This document shows positions 1-8,348 of a DNA stretch of 64,000 bases, in pieces. The DNA is from Myxococcus landrumus (GTDB taxonomy: Bacteria > Myxococcota > Myxococcia > Myxococcales > Myxococcaceae). A model generated the notes under the pieces. That model saw only the letters and a list, made by a program, of their open reading frames with translations, searched no databases and was not told the origin of the DNA. The stretch covers positions 2,554,001-2,618,000 of the forward strand of contig NZ_CP071091.1 of the NCBI RefSeq assembly GCF_017301635.1, written 5' to 3'. Made by a program: the position numbers and the translations under genes. Within the stretch, counting starts at the first letter, position 1. Each line of letters begins with the position of its first letter.

Positions 1-2101
1 CGATGAGGACACCCAGTCCCAGGCGCGCCCAGCCGGACAGGCCCTCCGTCTCGCCGTCGTCCTCCATCTGCGCGAGCAGCGCGGGGCGGACCATGTCGCG
101 GTGGTCCACACGTGCGCCCTGCGGGAGCCGCGGGCGACGCGTCACCAGGGTGGAGAGTCCCCGCGTGAGCATCAGCCGGTCATTGAGCGCCCAGCCCGAG
201 CCCTCCAGCAACAGCGCCAGGTTGCGCCTGCGCAGCTTCAGCCAGCCCATCAACCCGGCGGGCGCCATCACCACGATGGCGATGATGGACGCGGCGGTGA
301 TGACATCCGCCATCGACAGCGACTTCACCTGCGAGACGATGAAGGCGAAGGACGAACCCAGCGCCGCGGCCGCGATGCTGCCCGCGGCGAGCACTCCCGC
401 GAGACCGCCCGGTGCCGCCTGGGCCGGAGCATTCGCCGCGGGAGCCGCCGGCGCCGGGGGCTTGGCCGTCGCCGCGTGCGTGTAACCCTTCTCCAACGCA
501 TCGTCGAAGGTCTTCTCACCCGCGGTCGCCATGCCCTCCACCTTGCTGGTGACGAACGAGGCGATGCGCGTGAAGGGCATGGTCATCGACTCCCACAGCG
601 ACACGGGCTGGCGGATGACATGCGTCACGGTGGCGTCGTGCTCCACGCCGTCCACGTTGTAGAAGACGCCTCGCTTGCCCACGACCAGGTCCGTGCTCCG
701 GCCACGCGTCACGGGCACCGCCACCTCGTAGCCCGGCGTGCCGTCCTTCGGCGCGACCTGCACGTAGAGGACACACGTGGTGCCCTGGCTCGTCAGCGAG
801 GTGTGCTCGGCGCGGTTCTTCACCAGCACCGACAACGTGTACTTGCGGCCGCCCAGGATGAGCGTCCCCTTCTCCATCAGCGCGGGCGCCTTGGGGAGGT
901 ACAGGTTGGGCATGCTGATGAAGTTGTTGGCGAAGACCAGCAGCCAGCGCTGGTAGAGCACCAACCGCTCCACCTCGACGATGGCGGCCAACGTGGGCGC
1001 CAGCGCGAGGTCCGCCTTGCACGCGGCGTCCATCGCATCCAAGTCCGCGAGCGACACCGAGGCCAGTGAGCCCACCAGCTTGTGCAGCGGATTCGCGTCG
1101 CGCTGCGCGAACCACGCGAGCACCGCGTCGGCCTTCGCCACCAGGTCCCTCCACGACGCGTCCGACAGTCGCTCCAGGTCGCCCGTCACCGGGCCGGCCA
1201 CGTCGCGGCGGAACGCCTGCAATTGCTCGTACGCGGGACCGCGCAGGAGCCGGGACCACTCGAGAACACCGGAGGCCTCGGGCGCCGCGATGGGCAAGTC
1301 GCCCACGGCCTTGCCCAGCGCCGCCGCGTCTCCCAACGCACCTTCGACGCGCTCGGCCCGCAGCCGCAGGCTCGCCGCGGCTTCCGGCTGCGCGGCCACC
1401 AGGCGGCACTGGAGGAAGTACGTGTCCAGCAGGGACGCCACTTCGCGGATGCGCCGCGCTCGCGCCTCGCTGTCCTCACCCCAGACAAAGACGGCGCCAC
1501 GCGCGTCCAGGTGCTTGAGCAGCGCCTCGCGCTCCTCGCGGAAGCGCTTCAGCATCGCCGCGTCGACGCCCGCCTCGCCCGAGCGGTTCTTCACCTCGGG
1601 GAAGCTCGCCATGACGTCCTTCGCGAGCGGGCGCAACGACTCCGGCAGCAGCGCGGGGGCAACGATTCCGTCCCCGTTCTGCCCTGACTGGCGCAGCGCC
1701 TTGTCGCTCTCGCGAACCTGCGCCAGCGAGATGCGCCCCAGGTCCTGCGCGCCCAACGTGCGCAGAATCATCTCCGCCGCGCCGCGCAGGTGTGCCGCAT
1801 CGGTGGACAGCGAAGCCAGCTCCAGCACGTCACTGCCCGCATCGGCGCCGCGCCGGTCCTTCAGCAGCTTTGCCGCCCAGGCCACGGCGGCGCGAACCTC
1901 CGCCACGCGGACGCGCCCATTGCCATCCGAGTCCATGAAGGCGAGGAAGGCCGGGTCGCAGCTCAACCCTTCCAGAGGACAGGCCGTGGCAATCCACTGA
2001 GTCTCGGGGATGCGCGCGGCCTCCACGAGCACGTCGAAGGTGGGGATGTCGACCTGGAGCGAGCCGCCATAGCGGCGATAGACGAGCGGAGTCGAAGTCA
2101 T
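1..2101 (-). CDS. EF-hand-containing membrane protein, 3' end beyond the window
   Basis: Reading leftward from an ATG at 2101, the frame stays open to the window edge, giving at least 700 residues; the C terminus is missing. Near residues 57-68 there is a canonical EF-hand loop (D57, D59, N61, G62, E68), so calcium binding is likely. A second, poorer acidic loop (NGDG) follows near residue 130. The middle is helical with no family I recognise. Towards the left edge two hydrophobic segments flank a short charged loop and are followed by a basic stretch (LKLRRRN), suggesting membrane anchoring of a large domain. There is no evident signal peptide at the N terminus, so the EF-hand part is probably cytoplasmic. 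Function unknown; the coding call is firm from frame length and codon bias. Confidence 0.75.
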   Translation of the reverse strand, partial: MTSTPLVYRRYGGSLQVDIPTFDVLVEAARIPETQWIATACPLEGLSCDPAFLAFMDSDGNGRVRVAEVRAAVAWAAKLLKDRRGADAGSDVLELASLSTDAAHLRGAAEMILRTLGAQDLGRISLAQVRESDKALRQSGQNGDGIVAPALLPESLRPLAKDVMASFPEVKNRSGEAGVDAAMLKRFREEREALLKHLDARGAVFVWGEDSEARARRIREVASLLDTYFLQCRLVAAQPEAAASLRLRAERVEGALGDAAALGKAVGDLPIAAPEASGVLEWSRLLRGPAYEQLQAFRRDVAGPVTGDLERLSDASWRDLVAKADAVLAWFAQRDANPLHKLVGSLASVSLADLDAMDAACKADLALAPTLAAIVEVERLVLYQRWLLVFANNFISMPNLYLPKAPALMEKGTLILGGRKYTLSVLVKNRAEHTSLTSQGTTCVLYVQVAPKDGTPGYEVAVPVTRGRSTDLVVGKRGVFYNVDGVEHDATVTHVIRQPVSLWESMTMPFTRIASFVTSKVEGMATAGEKTFDDALEKGYTHAATAKPPAPAAPAANAPAQAAPGGLAGVLAAGSIAAAALGSSFAFIVSQVKSLSMADVITAASIIAIVVMAPAGLMGWLKLRRRNLALLLEGSGWALNDRLMLTRGLSTLVTRRPRLPQGARVDHRDMVRPALLAQMEDDGETEGLSGWARLGLGVLI

Positions 2102-2313
2102 ACGGGCGGCGGACCTAAGCACACCCGGGGACTCCTCGCACGGGCTCGCGAAAGCATTCCTTCACGGTGAAGAGCGCTCGCCTGTCACCTCGGACCCAGT
2201 GTCCCGACACATGGACGCGGGCCGTGGCCAACACGGCGGAACACCGTGGAGACAAGGGTGGCGTCCACCGTGCAGTTGGCGCGCGGCACACCCTTTCCCG
2301 AAAGCCCCGCACC

Positions 2314-2619
2314 ATGGACACGACCGCCGAGTACGACGACCGCTTCCACCTGAGCCGCAAGCGCTACTACCAGTTGCTCGCGCTCTCCACCCTGTGGTTC
2401 ACGGTGAACGACACGCCACTGCTCCCGATAGGGTTCTTCTTCGCGCTGCGCTACGTGGGCGTGAACTACGAGACCACGTTCTTCCACTCGCTGCGGACAG
2501 GCCGCAAGGTCGCCCTCGCGTGCCTGGGCATGGCGCTCTTCTCGCTCTTCGTGCTCGGGCCGCACGGAGGCTTCAGCGTCGGGGACGGGGGCGTGAGCTT
2601 CCACATCTCACTGCGATAG
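2314..2619 (+). CDS. small predicted membrane protein
   Basis: A 101-residue product beginning MDTTAEYDD. The in-frame upstream ATG at 2167 would add a composition-poor leader, so 2314 is preferred. Two hydrophobic stretches (around residues 20-45 and 65-82) are separated by a charged segment with several aromatic residues, consistent with two membrane passes. It converges on the beta-propeller lipoprotein gene, with only 24 nt between the stops. No family recognised. An overlapping minus-strand frame exists here but looks like a shadow. Confidence 0.5.
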   Translation: MDTTAEYDDRFHLSRKRYYQLLALSTLWFTVNDTPLLPIGFFFALRYVGVNYETTFFHSLRTGRKVALACLGMALFSLFVLGPHGGFSVGDGGVSFHISLR

Positions 2620-2643
2620 CCCCTGCCCCCGAGCACCTGCCTG

Positions 2644-4311
2644 CTACGGCATGGCGGACACGCTGTAGACGCCCGCCTTCGCGCCCTGGGCGATGATGTA
2701 CACGGCGCGCGCTTCGTCCTTGCCGCCGAAGTGCACGGGCACCTGGACACCCTGGTCCAGGAGCTTCCGCTGCTGGGTCTTCGCGTCGTAGGCCGCGATG
2801 TCGTACGTGTCCGAGTCCATCCGCGCGTACGTCGCCAGCACGCGCTTTCCATCGGCGGACAGCTTGTAGCTGAAGATGCCCTGGAGCCACATCTGCGGGT
2901 CCGCCTTCTGGGGCAGCTCCAGCGCCTTGAAGTCACACGCGCGCCCATTGCGGATGCAGTTCGAGCGGAACACCACCTGTCCGTTGCCCGGCATGAAGCC
3001 GTAGCCGAACACGCCCCGGTGGACCTTCTCCGCCTTCTCCGCGCCCAGCGGATAGAGCATCAGGTCCACGGAGTACTCGGGCTTGAGGAAGCGCGAGAGG
3101 AACGCCACGTAGCGCGCATCCGAGCCCCACACGAAGTTGGGCACCCGGTCCCCCACCCGCTTCGGCGCTCCGTCCGGCAGCGAGGCCACCGCCATCAACC
3201 CGGCGCGCGCCGTCACGTCGTACTTGTCCAGGAAGCCCACCGCCTGCGAGTCGGGAGAGAACGAGAAGATCTCCACTCGCTCGCCCACCTTCCGGCCCGG
3301 CCCACCGCTGGCGGGCCCGACGTACAAGTCCCCCGGGACGTCCGGCTTGCCGTTCTCCGAGCGCGCCAGCCACTTGCCATCCGGAGAGAATCCAAACGCC
3401 TGCGACGCCACGGCCAGGCGCTTCGGCTTCTGCGTCGACAGGTCCGTCAGGTACAAGTCATAGAGCCCACGCACCGACTCGCTGCGGACCTGGAAGGCCA
3501 CGTGGCTGCCGTCCGGCGACACGGCGTAGTCGCCCACCTGGTCCGCCAGCTTTCGCGGGGCATCCTCTGGCTTGTCCACCGACACCACGGCCAACCCACC
3601 CGCGGCGGACAGCCGGCGCTTGAGCAGCAGCGACTTCCCGTCGGCGGTGAACTGCGCGGTGCTCACCTCGGCGGCCACGTCCACGAAGGGGCCCGAGGGC
3701 AGTGGCCCGAGCTTCAACTTGCCGCCGTCCACGAAGGCGAGCTTCGTGCCATCCGGAGACGGCAGCATGTAGCTGACGGCCGTGCCCAGCACCACGGGGT
3801 CCGCCTTCGCGTCGTCCAGCACGGCCACGTTGAGCGAGCCCGACTGCGAAGCCGGGTTGTAGCCCGTGAGGAACAGCGCGTGCTTCGAGTCCGCCGTGAA
3901 GAGCAGCCCGCCCGGCACGTTCGTCACGCTCTCGCCCAGGACGCGAGGCTCCCCCCCGTCCACCGCCACCACATGCAGCGCGCCCAGCAACATCTGCGGA
4001 GGCACACCATCGAGCCGAGGCTTCTGCCCGTTCATCAAGTACGTGGCGAAGCGCCCGTCCGCGGTGACGCGCAGGTCCGCGGCCCGGCCCGCCTCCAGCA
4101 ACAGCCCCTGCCCCGCTCCCGTGGGAGCGCCGCGTCCCGACGAGCTCGACGCGGGAGGACTGCTTGGGGGGCGCGCTGCACTCGGAGCCGACGACGGAGG
4201 CGCGCTGCCGCCCGCCTCCGCTTCTCCACCCTTCTTGCATCCCGCGCCCGCCCACACGAGCGAGGCCATCAGGCCCGCGCCCAGAAGTCGTCCCAGCCTC
4301 GGCCGCATCAT
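2644..4311 (-). CDS. beta-propeller (TolB/WD40-like) lipoprotein
   Basis: A 555-residue protein starting with a lipoprotein signal (hydrophobic stretch then GAGC lipobox), followed by a Ser/Ala/Pro-rich linker of about 50 residues. The rest is a repeated pattern typical of TolB/DPP4-type propellers: [26 protein letters not shown] and [10 protein letters not shown] recur about every 40-50 residues. It is probably an outer-membrane or periplasmic surface protein; ligand unknown. Its ATG overlaps the trmFO stop as ATGATG/TGA (4308-4311), so translational coupling to trmFO is expected and fixes the start. A longer upstream reading within trmFO is a shadow. Confidence 0.85.
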   Translation of the reverse strand: MMRPRLGRLLGAGLMASLVWAGAGCKKGGEAEAGGSAPPSSAPSAARPPSSPPASSSSGRGAPTGAGQGLLLEAGRAADLRVTADGRFATYLMNGQKPRLDGVPPQMLLGALHVVAVDGGEPRVLGESVTNVPGGLLFTADSKHALFLTGYNPASQSGSLNVAVLDDAKADPVVLGTAVSYMLPSPDGTKLAFVDGGKLKLGPLPSGPFVDVAAEVSTAQFTADGKSLLLKRRLSAAGGLAVVSVDKPEDAPRKLADQVGDYAVSPDGSHVAFQVRSESVRGLYDLYLTDLSTQKPKRLAVASQAFGFSPDGKWLARSENGKPDVPGDLYVGPASGGPGRKVGERVEIFSFSPDSQAVGFLDKYDVTARAGLMAVASLPDGAPKRVGDRVPNFVWGSDARYVAFLSRFLKPEYSVDLMLYPLGAEKAEKVHRGVFGYGFMPGNGQVVFRSNCIRNGRACDFKALELPQKADPQMWLQGIFSYKLSADGKRVLATYARMDSDTYDIAAYDAKTQQRKLLDQGVQVPVHFGGKDEARAVYIIAQGAKAGVYSVSAMP

Positions 4312-5684
4312 GCGTTCCCCTGCTCCTCGTGCTCCGGGGCGCCCGATGCCGGGACACCCGCGTGCGGCAGCCACGCCGCCAGGTCCTGCTTCCCACGGGC
4401 CGAGTACGCCGCCCGCTTGTCCGCCTTCTTCATCCGCCCCGTCAGCGGCGGAAAGAGACCGAAGATGATGTTGGACGGCTGATGAGGGTAGTCCGGCGGA
4501 TGCGCCTCCCCCGTCACGTGGCGGAAGAGCGCGCCCAGCGCCGTCGTCGCCGGCGGCGGCACCCACTCGGTGCCACTCAGCTTCGCATGCAGCGCCAGCG
4601 CCACCAGATAGCCACACGCCGCGCTCTCCACGTAGCCCTCCACACCCGAAATCTGGCCCGCGAAGTACAGGCGGGGCTCGGACTTCAGGGACAGGTCGCT
4701 CGACAAGAGCCGGGGCGAGTCGATGAAGGTGTTGCGGTGAATCTGCCCCATGCGCAGGAACTCCGCGCCCTGGAGGCCGGGGATGCAAGTGGTGAAGATG
4801 CGCTTCTGCTCGCCCCACGTCAGCCGCGTCTGGAAGCCCACCATGTTCCAGGACGTGCCGGCCCGGTCCTCCATGCGCAGCTGCACCACCGCATGGGGCT
4901 CCTTCCCCGTGCGCGGATCTCTCAGCCCCACGGGCTTCATCGGCCCGTAGGCCAGGGTGTCGTCGCCTCGCTCCGCCATGACCTCGATGGGCAGACAGCC
5001 TTCGAAGTATTTGGGTTCCTCGAAACTATGCGGGACAACCTTTTGGCCTGCCTTCACCTCGGCGATGAAGCGGTAGTACTCGTCGCGGTTCATCGGCAGG
5101 TTGAGGTAGTCGTCCCCGCCCCCCTTGCCGTAGCGGCTCTGCCGGAAGGCCACCGACATGTCGACGGAGTCCCCCGAGAGGATGGGGGCGATGGAGTCGT
5201 AGAAATAGAGCTTCTGCCCCACGTGACGCTCGAGCTCCCGCGTTAGCGCGTCGGACGTCAGCGGCCCGGTGGCCACCACGACGGGGCCCTCCGCCGGCAG
5301 CGTATCCACCTCACCCGCCACCAGCTCCACGCCGGCCTGACTCAAGAGCGCGCGCGTAATCGCGCTGGAGAAGCCCTCGCGCTCCACCGCCAGGGCGTCG
5401 CCTGCGGGGACGCGGTGTTCATCCGCGCTGCGCAGAATCAGCGAGCCCAGGGCGCGCAGCTCCGCGTGCAGCAGGCCCACCGCGCTCTCCGGGTTGTCCG
5501 AGCGCAGTGAATTGCTGCACACCAGCTCCGCGAGCGAATCCGACTTGTGGGCCGGGGAACGCTTGTGGGGCTTCATCTCGCGCAGCACCACCGGCACGCC
5601 CCGGCGGGCGAGTTGGTATGCGCACTCCGTACCCGCCAGGCCCCCACCAATCACCGTCACCCGCTGCTGCTTCACGTCGGCCAT
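4308..5684 (-). CDS. trmFO: TrmFO, methylenetetrahydrofolate-tRNA-(uracil-5-)-methyltransferase
   Basis: A 458-residue flavoprotein that makes m5U54 in the T-loop of tRNA using methylene-THF and FADH2, the route used by many non-enteric bacteria. The N terminus carries the FAD dinucleotide-binding motif [12 protein letters not shown], and the GidA-like family blocks [30 protein letters not shown] and GYVESAACG are all present. The length is normal for the family. The chosen ATG has a strong Shine-Dalgarno (GGGAGGAA) 5-8 nt upstream; a longer in-frame extension to 6074 lacks family sequence. It is followed by a coupled lipoprotein gene. Confidence 0.95.
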   Translation of the reverse strand: MADVKQQRVTVIGGGLAGTECAYQLARRGVPVVLREMKPHKRSPAHKSDSLAELVCSNSLRSDNPESAVGLLHAELRALGSLILRSADEHRVPAGDALAVEREGFSSAITRALLSQAGVELVAGEVDTLPAEGPVVVATGPLTSDALTRELERHVGQKLYFYDSIAPILSGDSVDMSVAFRQSRYGKGGGDDYLNLPMNRDEYYRFIAEVKAGQKVVPHSFEEPKYFEGCLPIEVMAERGDDTLAYGPMKPVGLRDPRTGKEPHAVVQLRMEDRAGTSWNMVGFQTRLTWGEQKRIFTTCIPGLQGAEFLRMGQIHRNTFIDSPRLLSSDLSLKSEPRLYFAGQISGVEGYVESAACGYLVALALHAKLSGTEWVPPPATTALGALFRHVTGEAHPPDYPHQPSNIIFGLFPPLTGRMKKADKRAAYSARGKQDLAAWLPHAGVPASGAPEHEEQGNA

Positions 5685-5967
5685 CCTGTTCCTCCCGGGA
5701 GCGCCAGGCGCATGCCCGTCAGCAACAGTTACCAGGACTGGCACCCCCTGTCCCAGTCGCGAAACCAGGGGCGTCAACCTGGCGTCGAGACCAGGGCCCC
5801 AGGTCCGGCCGGCCGCCCTCCGAGCCACCACCGTCCCCGGCTGGAAGGCGCGGTTTCCCCACCTGGGTTGAACCCCTACGTTTCTCGCGTTCATCGCTCG
5901 GGGACGGCGTTCATCCGGGCGAGCGCCAGACGCACCCGAAGACGTCCACACGGAAGACGAGGCCATC

Positions 5968-6354
5968 ATGAGCCGAGCCAAAGACTTGCTGAGGGTCCGC
6001 GAGATTCTCCAGCGCCGCAGGCGGGAAATCCTCACCACCAGCGACGGCACGCACCGCGAGCTGACCGCGCTCAAGGAGCAGGAGAGAGATCCCGAGTACG
6101 AGGAGAACGCGCAGTCGGAGCTGGCCGACTACACCCTGTCCAGCCTGATGGAGGCCCAGCGCCGCGAAATCATGCTCATCGACGCCGCGCTGCGGCGCAT
6201 GGACATGGGCGTGTTCGGCGAGTGCGTGGACTGCGGCCAGGAGATTTCCATGGAGCGGCTGGAGGCCCTCCCGTTCGCCATCCGCTGCGAGGAGGACGCC
6301 ACCTCCCACGAGCAGGACATGCGCGGCGGGCCGTACGCCACGCCGTCCCTGTAG
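5968..6354 (+). CDS. DksA/TraR-family zinc-finger-like regulator
   Basis: 128 residues: an N-terminal charged coiled-coil hairpin (residues 1-80) followed by the DksA-type finger region [10 protein letters not shown]. DksA proteins bind RNA polymerase in the secondary channel and modulate the stringent response. Only three of the four expected zinc cysteines are visible (C86, C89, C107); the last position is Asp110 (CEED rather than CxxC). The finger may therefore be degenerate or use a CCCD set. It stands alone, divergent from trmFO, and is followed by a strong hairpin. It could act as a general transcription factor or a paralogue specialised to one pathway. Confidence 0.85.
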   Translation: MSRAKDLLRVREILQRRRREILTTSDGTHRELTALKEQERDPEYEENAQSELADYTLSSLMEAQRREIMLIDAALRRMDMGVFGECVDCGQEISMERLEALPFAIRCEEDATSHEQDMRGGPYATPSL

Positions 6355-6379
6355 CGTCGACGGCGTGACGTCCATGGAC

Positions 6380-6404
6380 GCTCCCAGGGGGCCGCCCTGG
6401 GAGC
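6380..6404. terminator. bidirectional hairpin terminator between dksA-like gene and aglS
   Basis: Perfect 10-bp inverted repeat GCTCCCAGGG / CCCTGGGAGC with a 5-nt loop GGCCG, lying between two convergent stop codons (6354 and 6411). No U-tract follows on either side, as is common in high-GC genomes, so intrinsic strength is uncertain. Confidence 0.6.
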
Positions 6405-6410
6405 GCGCCT

Positions 6411-6992
6411 TCAGTCGCCCTCTTTCTTGAGGACGACGAAGCGGTAGTTCTCCAGCTCGTTCTGCCCCGCTGTGTAGAGCACGCTGAGGAGCATGTCGTA
6501 GGGGACCTTGCGGTCCGCGATGACGGAGAGCTCCTTGCTGAAGGGCGCCTGGGGATTGCGCTCGGCGATGTACTTCAGCTTCTCCACTTCCTTCTTGAGC
6601 TGCGCGTCCAGCGGAAGCACCAGCCGGCCCTGGAGGGCCTGCGTGGGAAGCTGACCGTCCTTCAACCGCAGCACCTCACGCTCTCCCACGAGGATGCTCT
6701 TCGGGGTGATGGTGACGGCCACGGTGTCCCGAGGCGTCGCGCGAGTCGTGGAGATGGGAGGCCGGACATCCTCGGAGGCCGTCACCGCCGCGGACGACGA
6801 GGCGAAGGACTTGAGCAGGAACACCAGGAGGATGGTCATCATGTCCATCATCGCGGTGATGTTCAGTTCCTTGATTTCCCCCGCGGCCTCGCGCTCCTTG
6901 CGCTTCTTTCGCGCCAGGGCCCTGCGGTACCGCAGCCGCGCGAGGGCCTCTTCGTCGGCGGCATCGGGAGCATGTGACACGGACGAAGCCAT
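6411..6992 (-). CDS. aglS: AglS-like ExbD/TolR-family motor subunit
   Basis: 193 residues with a basic N terminus, one transmembrane helix near residues 44-66 and a periplasmic domain (about 90-190). The ion-translocation motif NITAMMDMMTILLVF has the essential membrane Asp at position 50. It lies 3 nt after the aglQ stop, third in an aglR-aglQ-aglS order. In Myxococcus xanthus AglRQS is the proton-driven motor of gliding (A-) motility. Two ExbD-type subunits with one TolQ-type subunit match that set. The symbol is assigned by gene order and the matching AglQ residue; a paralogous Tol/Exb complex cannot be excluded. Confidence 0.75.
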   Translation of the reverse strand: MASSVSHAPDAADEEALARLRYRRALARKKRKEREAAGEIKELNITAMMDMMTILLVFLLKSFASSSAAVTASEDVRPPISTTRATPRDTVAVTITPKSILVGEREVLRLKDGQLPTQALQGRLVLPLDAQLKKEVEKLKYIAERNPQAPFSKELSVIADRKVPYDMLLSVLYTAGQNELENYRFVVLKKEGD

Positions 6993-6995
6993 GGC

Positions 6996-7514
6996 TCAGG
7001 TCCCCGCCAGCGTGACATCGGGGAACAAGAGCCGGCGCACCGCGCCCTGCTCCTCGCGGATGGCATCCATGGTCTGGATGAGCACGTCGTACGGGATGTC
7101 TCCGTCCGCGCCCACGATGACCTTCGTCTCCTTGGGGAACTCGGCCTTGATCTTCACCATCCACGCGTTGAGCGCGGCGTAGTCGTAGTCGCCGGCCTTC
7201 GTGGGCACGGTGGGCTCGCCCTGCTCTCCCAGGACGGCGCTCTCGCTGCTGACGAAGTGCCCCTTGCGGGAGATGAGCACGGACAAGGTCAGCTTCGGCT
7301 CGTCGGCGGGCGAAGGCTGCGTCACCCCGGTGGGCGCGGGCCCATAGGCCGGAGCGCTCACGTTCAGGATGCCGAACGAGGCCAGGCCCGTGATCGACAG
7401 CAGCATGAAGATGATGAGGTTCATGAGGATGTCGAGGTACGGGACGATGTTGAGCTCGCCCGTTTCCTCGTCCTCGCGGACCTTCAGCTTGCGGCGGGAG
7501 TAGTAGAACGCCAT
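6996..7514 (-). CDS. aglQ: AglQ-like ExbD/TolR-family motor subunit
   Basis: 172 residues: short cytoplasmic N terminus, one transmembrane helix (about 22-46) and a periplasmic ExbD domain. The conserved channel Asp falls exactly at residue 28 (NIVPYLDILMN), the same number as the D28 residue of M. xanthus AglQ whose substitution is known to stop gliding. Together with the flanking MotA/TolQ- and TolR-like genes this supports AglQ. It is separated from aglR by 18 nt and from aglS by 3 nt, so the three are one operon. Confidence 0.8.
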   Translation of the reverse strand: MAFYYSRRKLKVREDEETGELNIVPYLDILMNLIIFMLLSITGLASFGILNVSAPAYGPAPTGVTQPSPADEPKLTLSVLISRKGHFVSSESAVLGEQGEPTVPTKAGDYDYAALNAWMVKIKAEFPKETKVIVGADGDIPYDVLIQTMDAIREEQGAVRRLLFPDVTLAGT

Positions 7515-7532
7515 GGAGCGCGCTCGCCCGGC

Positions 7533-8273
7533 CTACGACGCGCGGGCTTCGAGCTCCGTGGCGGATGGGTCCACGCTCCCGCGCCGGGACAGGAGGTTCT
7601 CCAGCTTCAGCGCGTTGAGCTCCAGGCTCTCCACCAGCGCCTTCGCGTACGAGGTGAGGAACAGGTGGAAGACGATGCAGAGCACCGCGATGGAGAGCGC
7701 GAAGGCGGTGTTGTTCATCGCCTTGGAGATGCCGTCCGACAGGAGCATCTGCTTCTGCTCCGCGGGCACGTTGCCCAGCGCCTGGAACGTGCCGATGAGG
7801 CCGAAGATGGTGCCCACCAGGCCCACCAGCGTGGCGATGTTCGCCAGCGACCACAGCCAGGGGATGCGCTTCGACACGTGGGGACTGTGCTCGACGAGGG
7901 CCTCTTCCACGGCCTTCGCCACCTCGATTTCACCCCGGTTCGCGTGCACCAGCCCCGCGCGGATGACCTTGGCCAGGGGCGCCGCCGGCGCCATGCCGCA
8001 CACCTTCACGGCCCGGTCCAGGTTCCCGCTGCGCACCAGCTTGGAGATCTGCTCCATGAAGGGCGCCGGGTTGAGGTTGTAGCGGAAGACCAGCGTGACG
8101 AAGCGCTCCACCGCCACGGCCAACGAGCACGCCAGCCAGAACAGGTTCACGAACATGAACGGCCCGCCATCCTTGAAGAACTTGATGACGGAGTCCGTGA
8201 CGCCCAGCTTTCCCGCGTCCGCGGCCGCGAGGCTCGCGTTGACCAGCAGCTCGCTCACCACCGAGGAAATCAT
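7533..8273 (-). CDS. aglR: AglR-like MotA/TolQ/ExbB proton channel subunit
   Basis: 246 residues with three predicted transmembrane helices (about 38-60, 142-163, 186-207) and the large cytoplasmic loop between the first two, the TolQ/ExbB/MotA topology. The family signature ANIATLVGLVGTIFGLIGTF is intact. It should form the stator ring surrounding the AglQ/AglS helices and feed proton-motive force to the gliding complexes. It is first of the three-gene motor operon and lies 75 nt downstream of topA, so it may also be transcribed from the topA side. An ordinary TolQ paralogue is the alternative. Confidence 0.8.
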   Translation of the reverse strand: MISSVVSELLVNASLAAADAGKLGVTDSVIKFFKDGGPFMFVNLFWLACSLAVAVERFVTLVFRYNLNPAPFMEQISKLVRSGNLDRAVKVCGMAPAAPLAKVIRAGLVHANRGEIEVAKAVEEALVEHSPHVSKRIPWLWSLANIATLVGLVGTIFGLIGTFQALGNVPAEQKQMLLSDGISKAMNNTAFALSIAVLCIVFHLFLTSYAKALVESLELNALKLENLLSRRGSVDPSATELEARAS

Positions 8274-8348
8274 TGGCCGGGTTGTAGGGCGGGCCCGCCG
8301 AAGCTGTCAAGCCGCGGTCAGGCCAGCCCCCCGTAAACACTTGGGTTT

